Shown here piece after piece: positions 1-6,730 of a stretch of DNA of 11,324 nucleotides. A program made the translations under genes and the position numbers. The DNA comes from Thiotrichaceae bacterium (GTDB lineage: Bacteria > Pseudomonadota > Gammaproteobacteria > Thiotrichales > Thiotrichaceae). The first letter of the stretch is position 1. Each line of letters starts with the position of its first letter. Under the pieces are notes generated by a model. The model had not been told where the DNA came from, did not search any database, and saw only the letters and a list, made by a program, of their open reading frames with translations. Where the stretch lies: the NCBI GenBank assembly GCA_027008885.1, contig JALVDQ010000204.1:1-11324 (forward strand), written 5' to 3'.

Positions 1-226
1 AAGATATAAGATTAAGTGGTCTGGAAACAGAAGGAAATTTTAGTGATTTGAGGTTGACAAGTGACTTCATAGAAGGCTCGTTTTTACCCACAGCGCCACA
101 AGAATAAGGGTTGTTCTACTGTGGATAAAAACGAGAATGATCCTCAGAGCAAGATATAAGATTAAGTGGTCTGGAAACAGAAGGAAATTTTAGTGATTTG
201 AGGTTGACAAGTGACTTCATAGAAGG
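1..226. repeat. Tandem repeat of 150-bp period, 1.5 copies visible
   Basis: Bases 1-76 and 151-226 are identical (start aagatataag, end catagaagg), so the unit is about 150 bp and the array probably runs off the left edge. The 74 bp between the copies hold a long hairpin, listed separately. Each 76-bp copy carries a perfect TTGACA (54-59 and 204-209), but I see no convincing -10 element at the right distance. No reading frame worth calling crosses the array. Whether this is the edge of a larger satellite, an element end or a local duplication cannot be told from the window. Confidence 0.9.
77..135. repeat. 17-bp inverted repeat (hairpin) with DnaA-box-like arms
   Basis: The left arm 77-93 (ctcgtttttacccacag) pairs with the right arm 119-135 (ctgtggataaaaacgag) with one mismatch, around a 25-nt loop. 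The right arm contains TGTGGATAA at 120-128, which on the minus strand is the consensus DnaA box TTATCCACA. The left arm has TTACCCACA at 84-92, one base off. The hairpin sits between the two copies of the 76-bp direct repeat. It could equally be the stem of a mobile-element end or a structured RNA; the DnaA match may be chance. Confidence 0.75.
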
Positions 227-367
227 TTAGGTTAGATACGCATAAAACAAAAGTTTAAAATCATTACAATATTCGCGCGTATCGTAATCCAACTATCGTA
301 ACCAACATAGTGCCACAACATCGCCGGATTACGCTGCGTATGCGTTCCCAGGAAAACAGCACCGTAG

Positions 368-394
368 CCCGTATGCAGCCCTGCGGAATACGGG
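368..394. repeat. REP-like palindromic hairpin
   Basis: CCCGTAT (368-374) pairs with ATACGGG (388-394). Inside it GCAG (375-378) pairs with CTGC (381-384), leaving a 3-nt bulge (gga). An imperfect GC-rich hairpin with a side bulge, in a gene-free spacer beyond the 3' end of a minus-strand operon, is the usual form and position of bacterial REP elements. The family assignment is by pattern only. Confidence 0.6.
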
Positions 395-403
395 AAAAAT
401 ATA

Positions 404-449
404 TAAAAAACAGGGGGGATGGGTATGTCAGAGGACAGAAGACTGAAGC
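404..449 (+). repeat. G-rich dispersed repeat, copy 1
   Basis: The stretch is an A-run, then a G-run, then atgggtatgtcagag and gacagaagactgaagc. It matches 5458-5504 in the same orientation with only a few substitutions and one indel. Two copies 5 kb apart in non-coding DNA point to a genome-wide interspersed repeat. Nothing indicates a coding role. Confidence 0.75.
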
Positions 450-479
450 CAGTTGAGTAGGCGAAATGCAGGGTTGCAC

Positions 480-863
480 TTAAACAATGCGCCCAAATCC
501 CCAGGAGAATGACAGCCTTAGTTTGTCTGTTCCACCCATGCGCACTCCGTGAAACATGGTTTCTGCCATTTTGGTGGAGCCACGAATGCGCGCCACATCA
601 ATCATCAGTTCGGCATCTGCAATCAGGCGTTCGACATCTTCTCCGGGGTAGCCTGCCCAGTATTTCAGATCGTGCAGAAAGCAGGCGGGGTAAATATCCT
701 TGCCGCCTGTCCTGTCTGGCCACAGGGTGCAGCCGTCGCTTTTAAAGGTTGACGCGGGCGGGTCTTTTTCGATTTTTTCCCAGAGTTCCGGGAGATTATA
801 AAATTCACAGATTTCGCGTATTTTTGCGAGTGGCACTTCTTCATTTATGGCGGGTAGTTTCAT
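480..863 (-). CDS. Small protein with CxHD motif, PLA2-like appearance, unknown function
   Basis: This 127-residue protein has no signal peptide or membrane segment. The central part reads DGCTLWPD (43-50), then ACFLHDLKYW (60-69), then ADAEL (82-86), ending in GVRMGG (106-111) and WGFG (121-124). A GC..PD stretch followed by C..HD.xY, with a later Ala-Asp, recalls the calcium-binding and His-Asp catalytic pattern of small prokaryotic phospholipase A2-like proteins, some of them phage-borne. That is a motif resemblance only, and a hydrolase role is not established. The start is supported by AGGA 8 nt upstream of the ATG. It is the last gene of the ybiT-like, mtnN cluster, 15 bp after the mtnN stop, so it is probably co-transcribed. 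Its end at 480 abuts the repeat-rich spacer. Confidence 0.7.
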   Translation of the reverse strand: MKLPAINEEVPLAKIREICEFYNLPELWEKIEKDPPASTFKSDGCTLWPDRTGGKDIYPACFLHDLKYWAGYPGEDVERLIADAELMIDVARIRGSTKMAETMFHGVRMGGTDKLRLSFSWGFGRIV

Positions 864-878
864 TTTGAATCCTGAGTC

Positions 879-1625
879 CTAAATGAGTAACTTGACGATT
901 CCAGCAGTGAAATGGCTGGCTACCTGTTCTATAAAACGCGGGAAATCAATCACTGCGTCATGGTTTGCCTTGTCCGAGATAACCCGTATTACGATAAAAG
1001 GCAAGTCGTATTCGTATGCGACCTGGGCGACGGCGGCGCCTTCCATTTCCACTGCCAGCAACTCCGGGAGTGCCTGAAGCAGTTCCGCCTGTTTTTGTAG
1101 CGAGCTGATAAACTGGTCGCCACTGGCGATTAGACCGCTATACACCTTTGGCGTTGATATGCCTAATGCGCCCAGTTCACTCGCGTCAACGTCATTTTTC
1201 AAGTGTTTTGCAAGATAGCTATTGGCGGCATTTTGCGCTTTTTGTTGCAATTTTGTATCGGAGGGAATTTCGGTGAGTGATAGCAGCGGTATTTCAAAGC
1301 GCTTGATACCCAAAACTCCCGCGCAGTCCATGTCATGCTGTACAAAAGTGCTGCCAATAACAATATCACCAACATTGAGATGTGTCTGGGTAGCTCCTGC
1401 GACTCCGGTAAAGACAAGCTGTTTGATGGCATAGCGTTCAATCAGCATGGTGCTGGTCATGGCAGCAGCGACCTTGCCCCAGCCGGAGAACACTACCACC
1501 ACTTTTTTTTGATTGAGTGTTCCCAGATAGACCTGTTTGTGCCCCACGGATTCTTCCCGGACATTTTCCAGCAGGGCAACAATGTGCCTGAGCTCTTCGT
1601 GCATGGCTGCCATAATGCCGATCAT
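879..1625 (-). CDS. mtnN: 5'-methylthioadenosine/S-adenosylhomocysteine nucleosidase
   Basis: It is expected to hydrolyse the N-glycosidic bond of methylthioadenosine and S-adenosylhomocysteine in the cytoplasm, releasing adenine, thereby relieving methyltransferase inhibition and feeding methionine salvage (family knowledge). The 248 residues align along E. coli MtnN (Pfs, 232): N-terminal MIGIMAAMHEE, where Glu11 matches the catalytic Glu12 of E. coli; FTGVAG (72-77) and VGDIVIG (85-91); VEMEGAAVAQV (192-202) with Met194/Glu195 as the ribose-binding pair; and RVISDKAN (214-221) with Asp218 as the catalytic Asp197 equivalent. The extra length is an insertion around 140-160. AAGGA lies about 8 nt before the ATG. 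It starts 34 bp after the ABC-F stop and ends 15 bp before the next gene, which suggests one operon. Confidence 0.93.
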   Translation of the reverse strand: MIGIMAAMHEELRHIVALLENVREESVGHKQVYLGTLNQKKVVVVFSGWGKVAAAMTSTMLIERYAIKQLVFTGVAGATQTHLNVGDIVIGSTFVQHDMDCAGVLGIKRFEIPLLSLTEIPSDTKLQQKAQNAANSYLAKHLKNDVDASELGALGISTPKVYSGLIASGDQFISSLQKQAELLQALPELLAVEMEGAAVAQVAYEYDLPFIVIRVISDKANHDAVIDFPRFIEQVASHFTAGIVKLLI

Positions 1626-1659
1626 ATTTTTTCCTTATTTAGGAACTGTTTGCTAATAA

Positions 1660-3258
1660 CTAACCCTGTATTTGCTGACTTTCCAGATATTCATCATAGG
1701 TGCCATTGTATTGAATAATGCCTTTGGGGGTCATTTCAATAATACGGGTTGCCAGCGAGCTAACAAATTCGCGGTCATGGCTGACAAAGATCAGGGTGCC
1801 AGGGTAGTTTTCAAGCGCCAGGTTGAGTGATTCGATGGATTCCATATCGAGGTGGTTGGTGGGCTCGTCCATAAGCATGACATTGGGTTTTTGCAGCATC
1901 AGCTTGCCAAACAGCATTCTGCCCTGCTCTCCACCTGAAATAACCTTGACCGATTTTTCACTGTCCTTTTTTGAAAACAGCAGGCGACCAAGCACCGAGC
2001 GAATTGCCTGCTCGTCATCGTCTTCGCCACGCCACAGGTTCATCCAGTCATAAAGCGACTGACCACCTTCAAAGTCCTCGGCATGATCCTGGGCAAAATA
2101 ACCCAGTTTGGCATTTTCTGACCATTTCACAAAGCCGCTATCTGGTGGCAAATCTTTTGCCAGGCAGCGTAATAGTGTGGTTTTACCAATCCCGTTAGGA
2201 CCGATAATAGCGATGCGTTCGCCTACTTCGACCATTAAATCAATATCCTGAAAGATTGGCTGCTCATAGCTTTTGCTCAAGCCCTTGACTTCAACCGCGT
2301 TGCGATAAAGTTTTTTCTCCTGTTCAAAGACGATATAGGGATTTACCCGGCTGGAGGGTTTTACCTCTGCCATATTTTCCTTGAGTTTTTCCATCTGCTT
2401 CTGGCGTGATGTTGCCTGACGTGCTTTTGAGGCATTCGCCGAGAAACGACTTACAAACTGCTGCAATTCGGCAATCTGTGCTTTTTTCTTGGCGTTATCA
2501 GATAACAGACGTTCACGCGCCTGGGTTGCCGCGAGCATGTACTCGTCATAATTACCGGGGAATAAACGCAATTCGCCATAGTCCAGATCAGCCATGTGGG
2601 TGCACACACTGTTCAGGAAGTGACGGTCATGGGAGATAATCACCATGGTGCTTTTGCGGGCATTGAGGAGGTTCTCCAGCCAGCGAATGGTGTTGATATC
2701 GAGGTTGTTGGTTGGCTCGTCGAGTAACAATAAATCAGGGTCGGCAAACAATGCCTGCGCCAGAAGAACACGCAGTTTCCAGCCTGGTGCAACGGCACTC
2801 ATTGGTCCAAAATGCTGTTCTTCGGGAATTTCCAGACCGAGCAGTAATTCGCCAGCACGCGATTCAGCGGTATAGCCATCCATTTCGCCAAACTCGATTT
2901 CAAGATCGGCAACCTTGATGCCCTCCTCTTCTGTCATTTCCGGCAATGCGTAAATGCGATCCCGCTCCTGCTTGACCTCCCACAGCTCTTTGTCTCCCAT
3001 AATCACGGTGTCGATAACACTGTAATCTTCAAAGGCAAACTGATCCTGCCCCAGCACTGCAAACTTGGTATCCGGATCCAGCGACACACTGCCCGAAGTT
3101 GGCGTCAGTTCACCGCTTAGAATTTTCATAAAGGTAGATTTGCCGCAACCATTCGCGCCGATGAGACCATAACGGTTGCCGTTACCAAACTTGACAGAGA
3201 CATTTTCGAACAGTGGCTTTTCGCCAAACTGCATGGTGATATTAGATGCTGTAATCAA
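1660..3258 (-). CDS. ybiT: ABC-F ATPase, YbiT-type ribosome-associated protein
   Basis: A soluble twin-ATPase of the ABC-F group, whose members bind the ribosomal E site and help translation past stalls; no membrane partner is expected. The 532 residues match E. coli YbiT (530) nearly throughout. NBD1 has Walker [10 protein letters not shown] (34-42), the atypical signature APGWKLRV (157-164) also typical of YbiT, and Walker [11 protein letters not shown] (176-185). The charged linker (about 245-310) is the P-site tRNA interaction motif region. NBD2 has GPNGIGKTT (353-361), ISGGEQGRM (440-448) and MDEPTNHLD (463-471). The start is TTG: it falls exactly where YbiT begins, and the next Met (residue 9) would remove the first beta-strand. 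An AGGT-type ribosome site lies about 11 nt upstream. It is the first gene of the cluster with mtnN, behind the promoter at 3317-3344. Confidence 0.93.
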   Translation of the reverse strand: MITASNITMQFGEKPLFENVSVKFGNGNRYGLIGANGCGKSTFMKILSGELTPTSGSVSLDPDTKFAVLGQDQFAFEDYSVIDTVIMGDKELWEVKQERDRIYALPEMTEEEGIKVADLEIEFGEMDGYTAESRAGELLLGLEIPEEQHFGPMSAVAPGWKLRVLLAQALFADPDLLLLDEPTNNLDINTIRWLENLLNARKSTMVIISHDRHFLNSVCTHMADLDYGELRLFPGNYDEYMLAATQARERLLSDNAKKKAQIAELQQFVSRFSANASKARQATSRQKQMEKLKENMAEVKPSSRVNPYIVFEQEKKLYRNAVEVKGLSKSYEQPIFQDIDLMVEVGERIAIIGPNGIGKTTLLRCLAKDLPPDSGFVKWSENAKLGYFAQDHAEDFEGGQSLYDWMNLWRGEDDDEQAIRSVLGRLLFSKKDSEKSVKVISGGEQGRMLFGKLMLQKPNVMLMDEPTNHLDMESIESLNLALENYPGTLIFVSHDREFVSSLATRIIEMTPKGIIQYNGTYDEYLESQQIQG

Positions 3259-3316
3259 AATTTTTTACCTGATTGTTTTAAGCGCGTAAAATCAGCGCAC
3301 TAGAGAGAGACACTGC

Positions 3317-3344
3317 ATTATAGATTTATCGCGCGTCTAATCAA
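3317..3344 (-). promoter_or_regulatory. Sigma70-type promoter for the ybiT-mtnN cluster
   Basis: Read on the minus strand, TTGATT (3344-3339) and a perfect TATAAT (3322-3317) are separated by 16 bp. This predicts a leader of about 50 nt before the TTG start at 3258. It is the best promoter match in the window. I see no operator motif over it. Confidence 0.7.
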
Positions 3345-3404
3345 GGGTATCAGCCCAAAAGTCTCTGGAATAATTATTATTCAAGTTTCGGGTTCAAATC
3401 TATC

Positions 3405-3452
3405 GTTACGCAGAGGAGCACAGAGATATTCGCAAAGATATTCGCAGAGATT
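3405..3452. repeat. Dispersed GCAGAGGA-type repeat, copy 1
   Basis: gttacgcagaggagcacaga, then a short internal duplication (gatattcgcaaagatattcg), then cagagatt. It matches 6091-6125, which lacks the duplicated part. It lies between the 3' end of the small membrane-protein gene and the ybiT promoter. Such cgcagag-rich strings recur as interspersed repeats in many environmental bacteria; the origin here is not known. Confidence 0.65.
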
Positions 3453-3457
3453 CTGGA

Positions 3458-3694
3458 TCAGCCATCATTATTTACTATATTATGGATATGCACTGCCTTG
3501 ACTGCTGCTTCGGCATCCTTGCTATAACGATACGCCTTGTTTTTTTGTTTAAGCAGCAGCTCGTTATACATATTTGCCATTGCTTTTAATTTCGTCTGTT
3601 TTAGCTGTTTTTTGGTCGCCATGCCAAAAAATAATAACGCAATTGCCAGTCCAATCAGAATGCCACTCAGCACAAAGAGAAATACATGTAGCAT
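3458..3694 (-). CDS. Small single-pass membrane protein, unknown function
   Basis: I do not recognise this 78-residue protein. Residues 3-24 (VFLFVLSGILIGLAIALLFF core) form one hydrophobic helix, followed by a Lys-rich, probably helical cytoplasmic part (KKQLKQTKLKAM, then LLLKQKNKAYRYSKD) and a His-containing tail (HIHN, 69-72). I chose the ATG at 3694 because AAGGAG lies 9 nt upstream; an in-frame ATG at 3760 would add 22 polar residues with no ribosome site. It is divergent from ppx. The intervening DNA holds ATTATAAT (3787-3794), a self-complementary -10-like sequence readable on both strands, but neither strand has a clear -35 to match. Confidence 0.7.
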   Translation of the reverse strand: MLHVFLFVLSGILIGLAIALLFFGMATKKQLKQTKLKAMANMYNELLLKQKNKAYRYSKDAEAAVKAVHIHNIVNNDG

Positions 3695-3907
3695 AGGTTT
3701 GATCTCCTTATCTTGCCCTTCTTTTTGTGTGTAGCTCAACAAGCTCATACAGGCAAACAATAATTATTTATGTTGGTCTATAAACAATTATAATGATAAT
3801 CTACCCAAAAAAACATCAAACTGGCTCAAGCCCGCATCACACAAGACATTGCAATTACTCATAAAGCTATATTGAATGTCCTCCTGTGGCACGGTATGGT
3901 TGCCGTC

Positions 3908-5431
3908 ATGGATAATATTCAAGCAAGCACTTTAGAACAAACAGAGGTTCAGAGCTACCCCGATACCATTGCCGCTGTTGATTTAGGCTCCAACAGTTTT
4001 CACATGATAGTCGCTCGTGTGGACGCACACGGCAACTTTTCGACGGTTGACCAAATCAAGGAAATGGTACGCTTACGCGGTGGTCTGGACAGCCAAAACA
4101 ATATGGACGAAGCCGTTGCGCAACGTGCTCTGGATTGTCTGCAACGCTTTGGTGATCGCGTACGGCATCTGCCCAAAGGATGCGTGCGTGCCGCCGGAAC
4201 CAATACGCTGCGCACCATGAAATCCTCAACTGAATTTCTCCGCAAAGGTTCTCAGGCACTGGGTCACAAGATAGAAATCATTCCCGGACATGAAGAAGCC
4301 CGACTGGTTTATCTGGGCGTTTCGCATACGCTTTCGGATGACAAGGGCAAGCAGCTTGTGATTGATATTGGAGGTGGCAGTACCGAATTTATTATCGGCA
4401 AAAAGTTTGAACCGAAAAAACTCGAAAGCCTCAATATTGGATCTGTAAGTGTCACCCAGCGGTTCTTTGCGGATGGCAGTCTCAGCGAGCAAAACTGGCA
4501 GGCTGCGGATACCGCCTTGCGCCTGATTATTATGCCGATTGAGCGTGCCTTCTCGGCAAAAAACTGGAAACGCGCGATTGGCTCATCCGGAACCATAAAG
4601 GCGGCGCGCGCCATTATCCAGGCATTGGAGCTGGAACAGTTTGGCATCACACTAGAGGCACTTTACGCCATTCGTGAACGCATGATTGCGATGCAGCACA
4701 TCGATAATCTCAAACTCGAAGGCTTGAAGGATGACCGTGCGCCGGTGTTTGCCGGTGGTCTGGCGGTTTTGATTGCTGTTTTTGAGGCACTGGAAATTGA
4801 GCGCATGACCGTTTCTGACGGCGCACTGCGTGAAGGTCTGTTGTATGACATGCTCGGGCGTATTCAGCATGAAGATGTGCGCGACCGCAGCGTGCGCGAC
4901 CTGGTGAAACGCTTTAATATTGATAAAAAACACGCCAGTTGTGTGAAGAAAACCGCACTGCACTGTTTTGAACAGCTTAGAAAGGACTGGGGCATCCCCA
5001 AAAAACGCCAACTTTCGCTGGGCTGGGCTGCTGACTTGCATGAGCTGGGCATGAGTATCACCCATGACAAGCACCATCTGAGAGGCGCATACATTCTTGA
5101 ATATGCAGATATTCCGGGGTTTGCACGACGTCGCCAGCACTGGTTATCACTGCTGGTTATGGGGCATCGAAAAAAACTCGAGGCAAGTATTTTTCAGACA
5201 GTACCTGAAGAAGAGCAACAGATGTTGCGCTATATGGTGATTATCTTGCGCCTTGCTGTTTTGCTGCACCGCTCCCGAACCAATCAGGAAATATTACCCA
5301 GCGTAGAAGGAAGTACCGACAGCCTTTTTATCAAGTGTCATCGTGATATAAAAAACCACGCACTCCTCGAAGCAAATCTGTTACAGGAAAAAGCATGGCT
5401 GGCAAAACTTGGCTTTAAGCTTTATTTTTAG
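3908..5431 (+). CDS. ppx: Exopolyphosphatase (Ppx/GppA family)
   Basis: It should release phosphate processively from the ends of inorganic polyphosphate; some family members also hydrolyse pppGpp. From the ATG at 3908 it is 507 residues, against 513 for E. coli Ppx. The actin-like ATPase core shows AAVDLGSNSFH (22-32, phosphate loop 1), GTNTLR (97-102), GHEEARL (127-133) with the catalytic Glu, VIDIGGGSTEF (151-161, phosphate loop 2) and SDGALREG (307-314). The C-terminal part has the HD-like helical domain, with WAADLHELG around residue 393 and a second GHRKK helix. The same frame also offers TTG at 3872 and ATG at 3896; none of the three has a strong ribosome site, and 3908 best matches the family N-terminus. 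It stands alone: genes on both sides are on the minus strand, so it is not obviously coupled to a polyphosphate kinase. Confidence 0.92.
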   Translation: MDNIQASTLEQTEVQSYPDTIAAVDLGSNSFHMIVARVDAHGNFSTVDQIKEMVRLRGGLDSQNNMDEAVAQRALDCLQRFGDRVRHLPKGCVRAAGTNTLRTMKSSTEFLRKGSQALGHKIEIIPGHEEARLVYLGVSHTLSDDKGKQLVIDIGGGSTEFIIGKKFEPKKLESLNIGSVSVTQRFFADGSLSEQNWQAADTALRLIIMPIERAFSAKNWKRAIGSSGTIKAARAIIQALELEQFGITLEALYAIRERMIAMQHIDNLKLEGLKDDRAPVFAGGLAVLIAVFEALEIERMTVSDGALREGLLYDMLGRIQHEDVRDRSVRDLVKRFNIDKKHASCVKKTALHCFEQLRKDWGIPKKRQLSLGWAADLHELGMSITHDKHHLRGAYILEYADIPGFARRRQHWLSLLVMGHRKKLEASIFQTVPEEEQQMLRYMVIILRLAVLLHRSRTNQEILPSVEGSTDSLFIKCHRDIKNHALLEANLLQEKAWLAKLGFKLYF

Positions 5432-5457
5432 TTCGATACCGGTTTTACTGAAAATAT

Positions 5458-5504
5458 GTAAAAAAAGGGGGGGATGGGTATGGCAGAGGGCAGAAGACAG
5501 AATC
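5458..5504 (+). repeat. G-rich dispersed repeat, copy 2
   Basis: The stretch is an A-run, then seven G, then atgggtatggcagag and ggcagaagacagaatc. It is the partner of 404-449 in the same orientation. It starts 26 bp beyond the ppx stop, in the convergent spacer between ppx and the next minus-strand gene. The spacer has no good rho-independent terminator that I can see, so the repeat may be the only structured item there. Confidence 0.75.
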
Positions 5505-5528
5505 AAATAACATCAGAAAATAAAAACA

Positions 5529-5798
5529 TTATTGAATCTTTATTGCTTGCATCAATAGCTTCTTATTTAAGTACCTATACCATATTGGATAATAGTTTGC
5601 GTCATATTGCTGAAAATAAAAAACCCGAACACCTATGCCTGCCAGCATTATCACGATATAAATACCGACACTGGCAACAATGTGTAGCCCGATGTGGGTG
5701 ATTGAGTATTCGGTCATATTGGGGTGAGCAAAAGCAGCACTACTTAAGCCAGTGCTCAGTAAAAAGGTAAAAAATAAGCGTATGATTGGATTTTTCAT
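5529..5798 (-). CDS. Small exported or membrane protein downstream of the urtE remnant
   Basis: I do not recognise this 89-residue protein. Residues 1-24 look like a signal peptide ending in AFA before HPNMTEYS. Residues 32-60 hold His35 and His39 (spacing HxxxH) leading into one transmembrane helix (IVASVGIYIVIMLAGIGV). The tail is Tyr-rich and basic. GGGAG lies 8 nt before the ATG. It follows the urtE remnant by 45 bp on the same strand, so it may once have belonged to a urea-uptake or urease locus (inference). The odd tail after about residue 60 could reflect decay of the 3' end, as in the neighbouring pseudogene. Confidence 0.6.
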   Translation of the reverse strand: MKNPIIRLFFTFLLSTGLSSAAFAHPNMTEYSITHIGLHIVASVGIYIVIMLAGIGVRVFYFQQYDANYYPIWYRYLNKKLLMQAIKIQ

Positions 5799-5843
5799 AT
5801 TGTCTCCCAGTGATGTTGAAAACGAATTATAACGGCTAAACAG

Positions 5844-6089
5844 TTAAAAACTTTTTGACTAAATCGTCGTTGAGTTCGGATATTTCACCCGTTGCAACAT
5901 TCTTCCCCCACTCCATAAGGCAAAAATAATCGCCTACACGCCGCGCAAAGGCAGTTTTTGCTCAACCAGCAAGACAGTAATTCCCATCTCGGTACCCAGT
6001 TTTATTATAATATCGCCAATTTGCTGAACAATATTAGGTTGTATGCCTTCCGTAGGTTCATCCAGAATGAGCATTTTAGGGTCAAACAG
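5844..6089 (-). pseudogene. urtE: urtE remnant (urea ABC transporter ATPase), truncated and frameshifted
   Basis: Only the last third or so of a LivF/UrtE-type ATPase is left. The minus strand reads LFDPKMLILDEPTEGIQP (Walker B, with the UrtE-type EGIQP), continues to ITVLLVEQKLPL, then hits a TAG at 5936-5934. Shifting frame at the T-run near 5947-5949 (one T missing) restores FARRVGDYFCLMEWGK and a tail to a TAA at 5846-5844. The 5' part, including Walker A and the signature, is absent: homology stops at about 6089, exactly where the dispersed repeat at 6091 begins. UrtE was the membrane-peripheral ATPase of the UrtABCDE urea importer. A single-base sequencing error could explain the frameshift but not the truncation. 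Confidence 0.85.
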
Positions 6090-6090
6090 T

Positions 6091-6125
6091 GTTATGCAGA
6101 GGAACACGGAGGTATCGCAGAGATT
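6091..6125. repeat. Dispersed GCAGAGGA-type repeat, copy 2
   Basis: gttatgcagaggaacacgga followed by ggtatcgcagagatt. It is the shorter relative of 3405-3452. It replaces the missing 5' part of urtE, so it marks the breakpoint of the deletion or insertion. Confidence 0.65.
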
Positions 6126-6203
6126 GTATTGTATTATTAAAGAAGAAAAGGTGCCGGGTTACTCAGTGCGCAGATTGGATTAGTCAATCCCGGTTCTCGC
6201 TAG

Positions 6204-6455
6204 TTAACCATCATCCTCCAGCTCATCATCGGCTGTATCATCAGCTAGACTTAGAAACAGGTCTTCCAGTTTTCGGAAAATAATATAGCGACGCAATTTG
6301 TATTCAAGTTCCAGTAGTGGTGTGCTACTGTCGCTTTCAATAATATAATCCAGATCTTCACCTGTTGCGAAGTAAGTGTCGGTCAGTGCCATGGCTGGAG
6401 ATGCTCCAAGCCAGATAGATATAATCAGTGTAATATTCAGATAATGTTTATTCAA
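6204..6455 (-). CDS. Small exported acidic protein, ATGED family member B
   Basis: The 83-residue product has a signal peptide (hydrophobic 7-19, likely cleavage after AMA at 21-23) and a mature part of about 60 residues: FATGEDLDYII (29-39), a helix with LLELEYKL (47-54) and FRKLEDLF (60-67), and a very acidic tail (ADDTADDELEDDG). It is a clear paralogue of the gene at 6731-7012: same start MNK, same ATGED-(I/L)-D-x-II core, same LLxLExKL and FRxLxxLF. The start is TTG: an in-frame TAG lies two codons upstream and the paralogue begins ATG AAT AAA at the same place. A weak GGGT precedes it. I know no family with this pattern; the function is unknown, and an export or periplasmic location is inferred. 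Confidence 0.72.
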   Translation of the reverse strand: MNKHYLNITLIISIWLGASPAMALTDTYFATGEDLDYIIESDSSTPLLELEYKLRRYIIFRKLEDLFLSLADDTADDELEDDG

Positions 6456-6497
6456 TGTCTACCCAAGATTTGTTCGGTTAATCTATGAAAAGCCCTA

Positions 6498-6526
6498 CTT
6501 ATCGACTTGAGAATAAAGTCGATAAG
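6498..6526 (-). other. Perfect 11-bp hairpin between the two paralogues
   Basis: CTTATCGACTT (6498-6508) pairs perfectly with AAGTCGATAAG (6516-6526) around a 7-nt loop. It lies 43 bp upstream of the TTG start at 6455 and about 200 bp after the stop of the upstream paralogue. On the minus strand it is not followed by a clean U-run, so a classical terminator is doubtful; an operator or an RNA stem in the leader is as likely. The rest of the 6456-6730 spacer is AT-rich with no gene seen. Confidence 0.6.
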
Positions 6527-6730
6527 CATAGCTATCAGCACCTTCACCAAAATAAAAACAAGTTATTTTGAGCTTAAATAAAGATTGGCGAAGGACTTGA
6601 ACTTATTAATTAGTATTTTTATATCCCTGAGTTCTGTAGTGTTTCACTGATTCAGGTGATAGTTCTAAGTATATATTAATTGGGTTAAAATGTGAACAAT
6701 GGAGGGTAAGAATTATTCCCGAAGAGGCTC

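Larger units (their letters stand above)
227..479. other. Non-coding, repeat-bearing spacer
   Basis: No credible gene is present. A 71-codon minus-strand frame at 264-479 is low-complexity and is built across the REP-like hairpin and the G-rich dispersed repeat, so I treat it as spurious. Besides those two elements, the stretch cgccggattacgctgcgta near 322-340 resembles the other half of REP-type elements, suggesting a BIME-like pair with the hairpin at 368-394. Confidence 0.6.

Noticed and set aside
120..128. Chromosomal replication origin
   Set aside because: Only one perfect and one near DnaA box are present, with no dnaA, dnaN, gidA or AT-rich unwinding region nearby; the match is reported only as a feature of the hairpin.
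1..226. CRISPR array
   Set aside because: The repeat (76 bp) and spacer (74 bp) are far too long, only two copies are seen, and no cas genes are present.
264..479. 71-codon minus-strand frame
   Set aside because: It is assembled across the REP-like hairpin and the G-rich repeat, has no domain pattern, and its Pro/Ser/Phe-rich stretch is simply the repeat read in reverse.
3695..3760. Longer start for the small membrane protein
   Set aside because: The ATG at 3694 has AAGGAG 9 nt upstream; the extension has no ribosome site and is polar.
4226..5140. Several minus-strand frames of 67-162 codons inside ppx
   Set aside because: All are mirror frames of a well-conserved exopolyphosphatase and show no motifs.
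5474..5701. 75-codon plus-strand frame starting in the G-rich repeat
   Set aside because: It lies antisense to the exported or membrane protein at 5529-5798, which has a signal peptide and a ribosome site, while this frame has neither.
5958..6140. 60-codon plus-strand frame
   Set aside because: It is antisense to the urtE remnant, whose Walker B and EGIQP motifs are unmistakable on the other strand.
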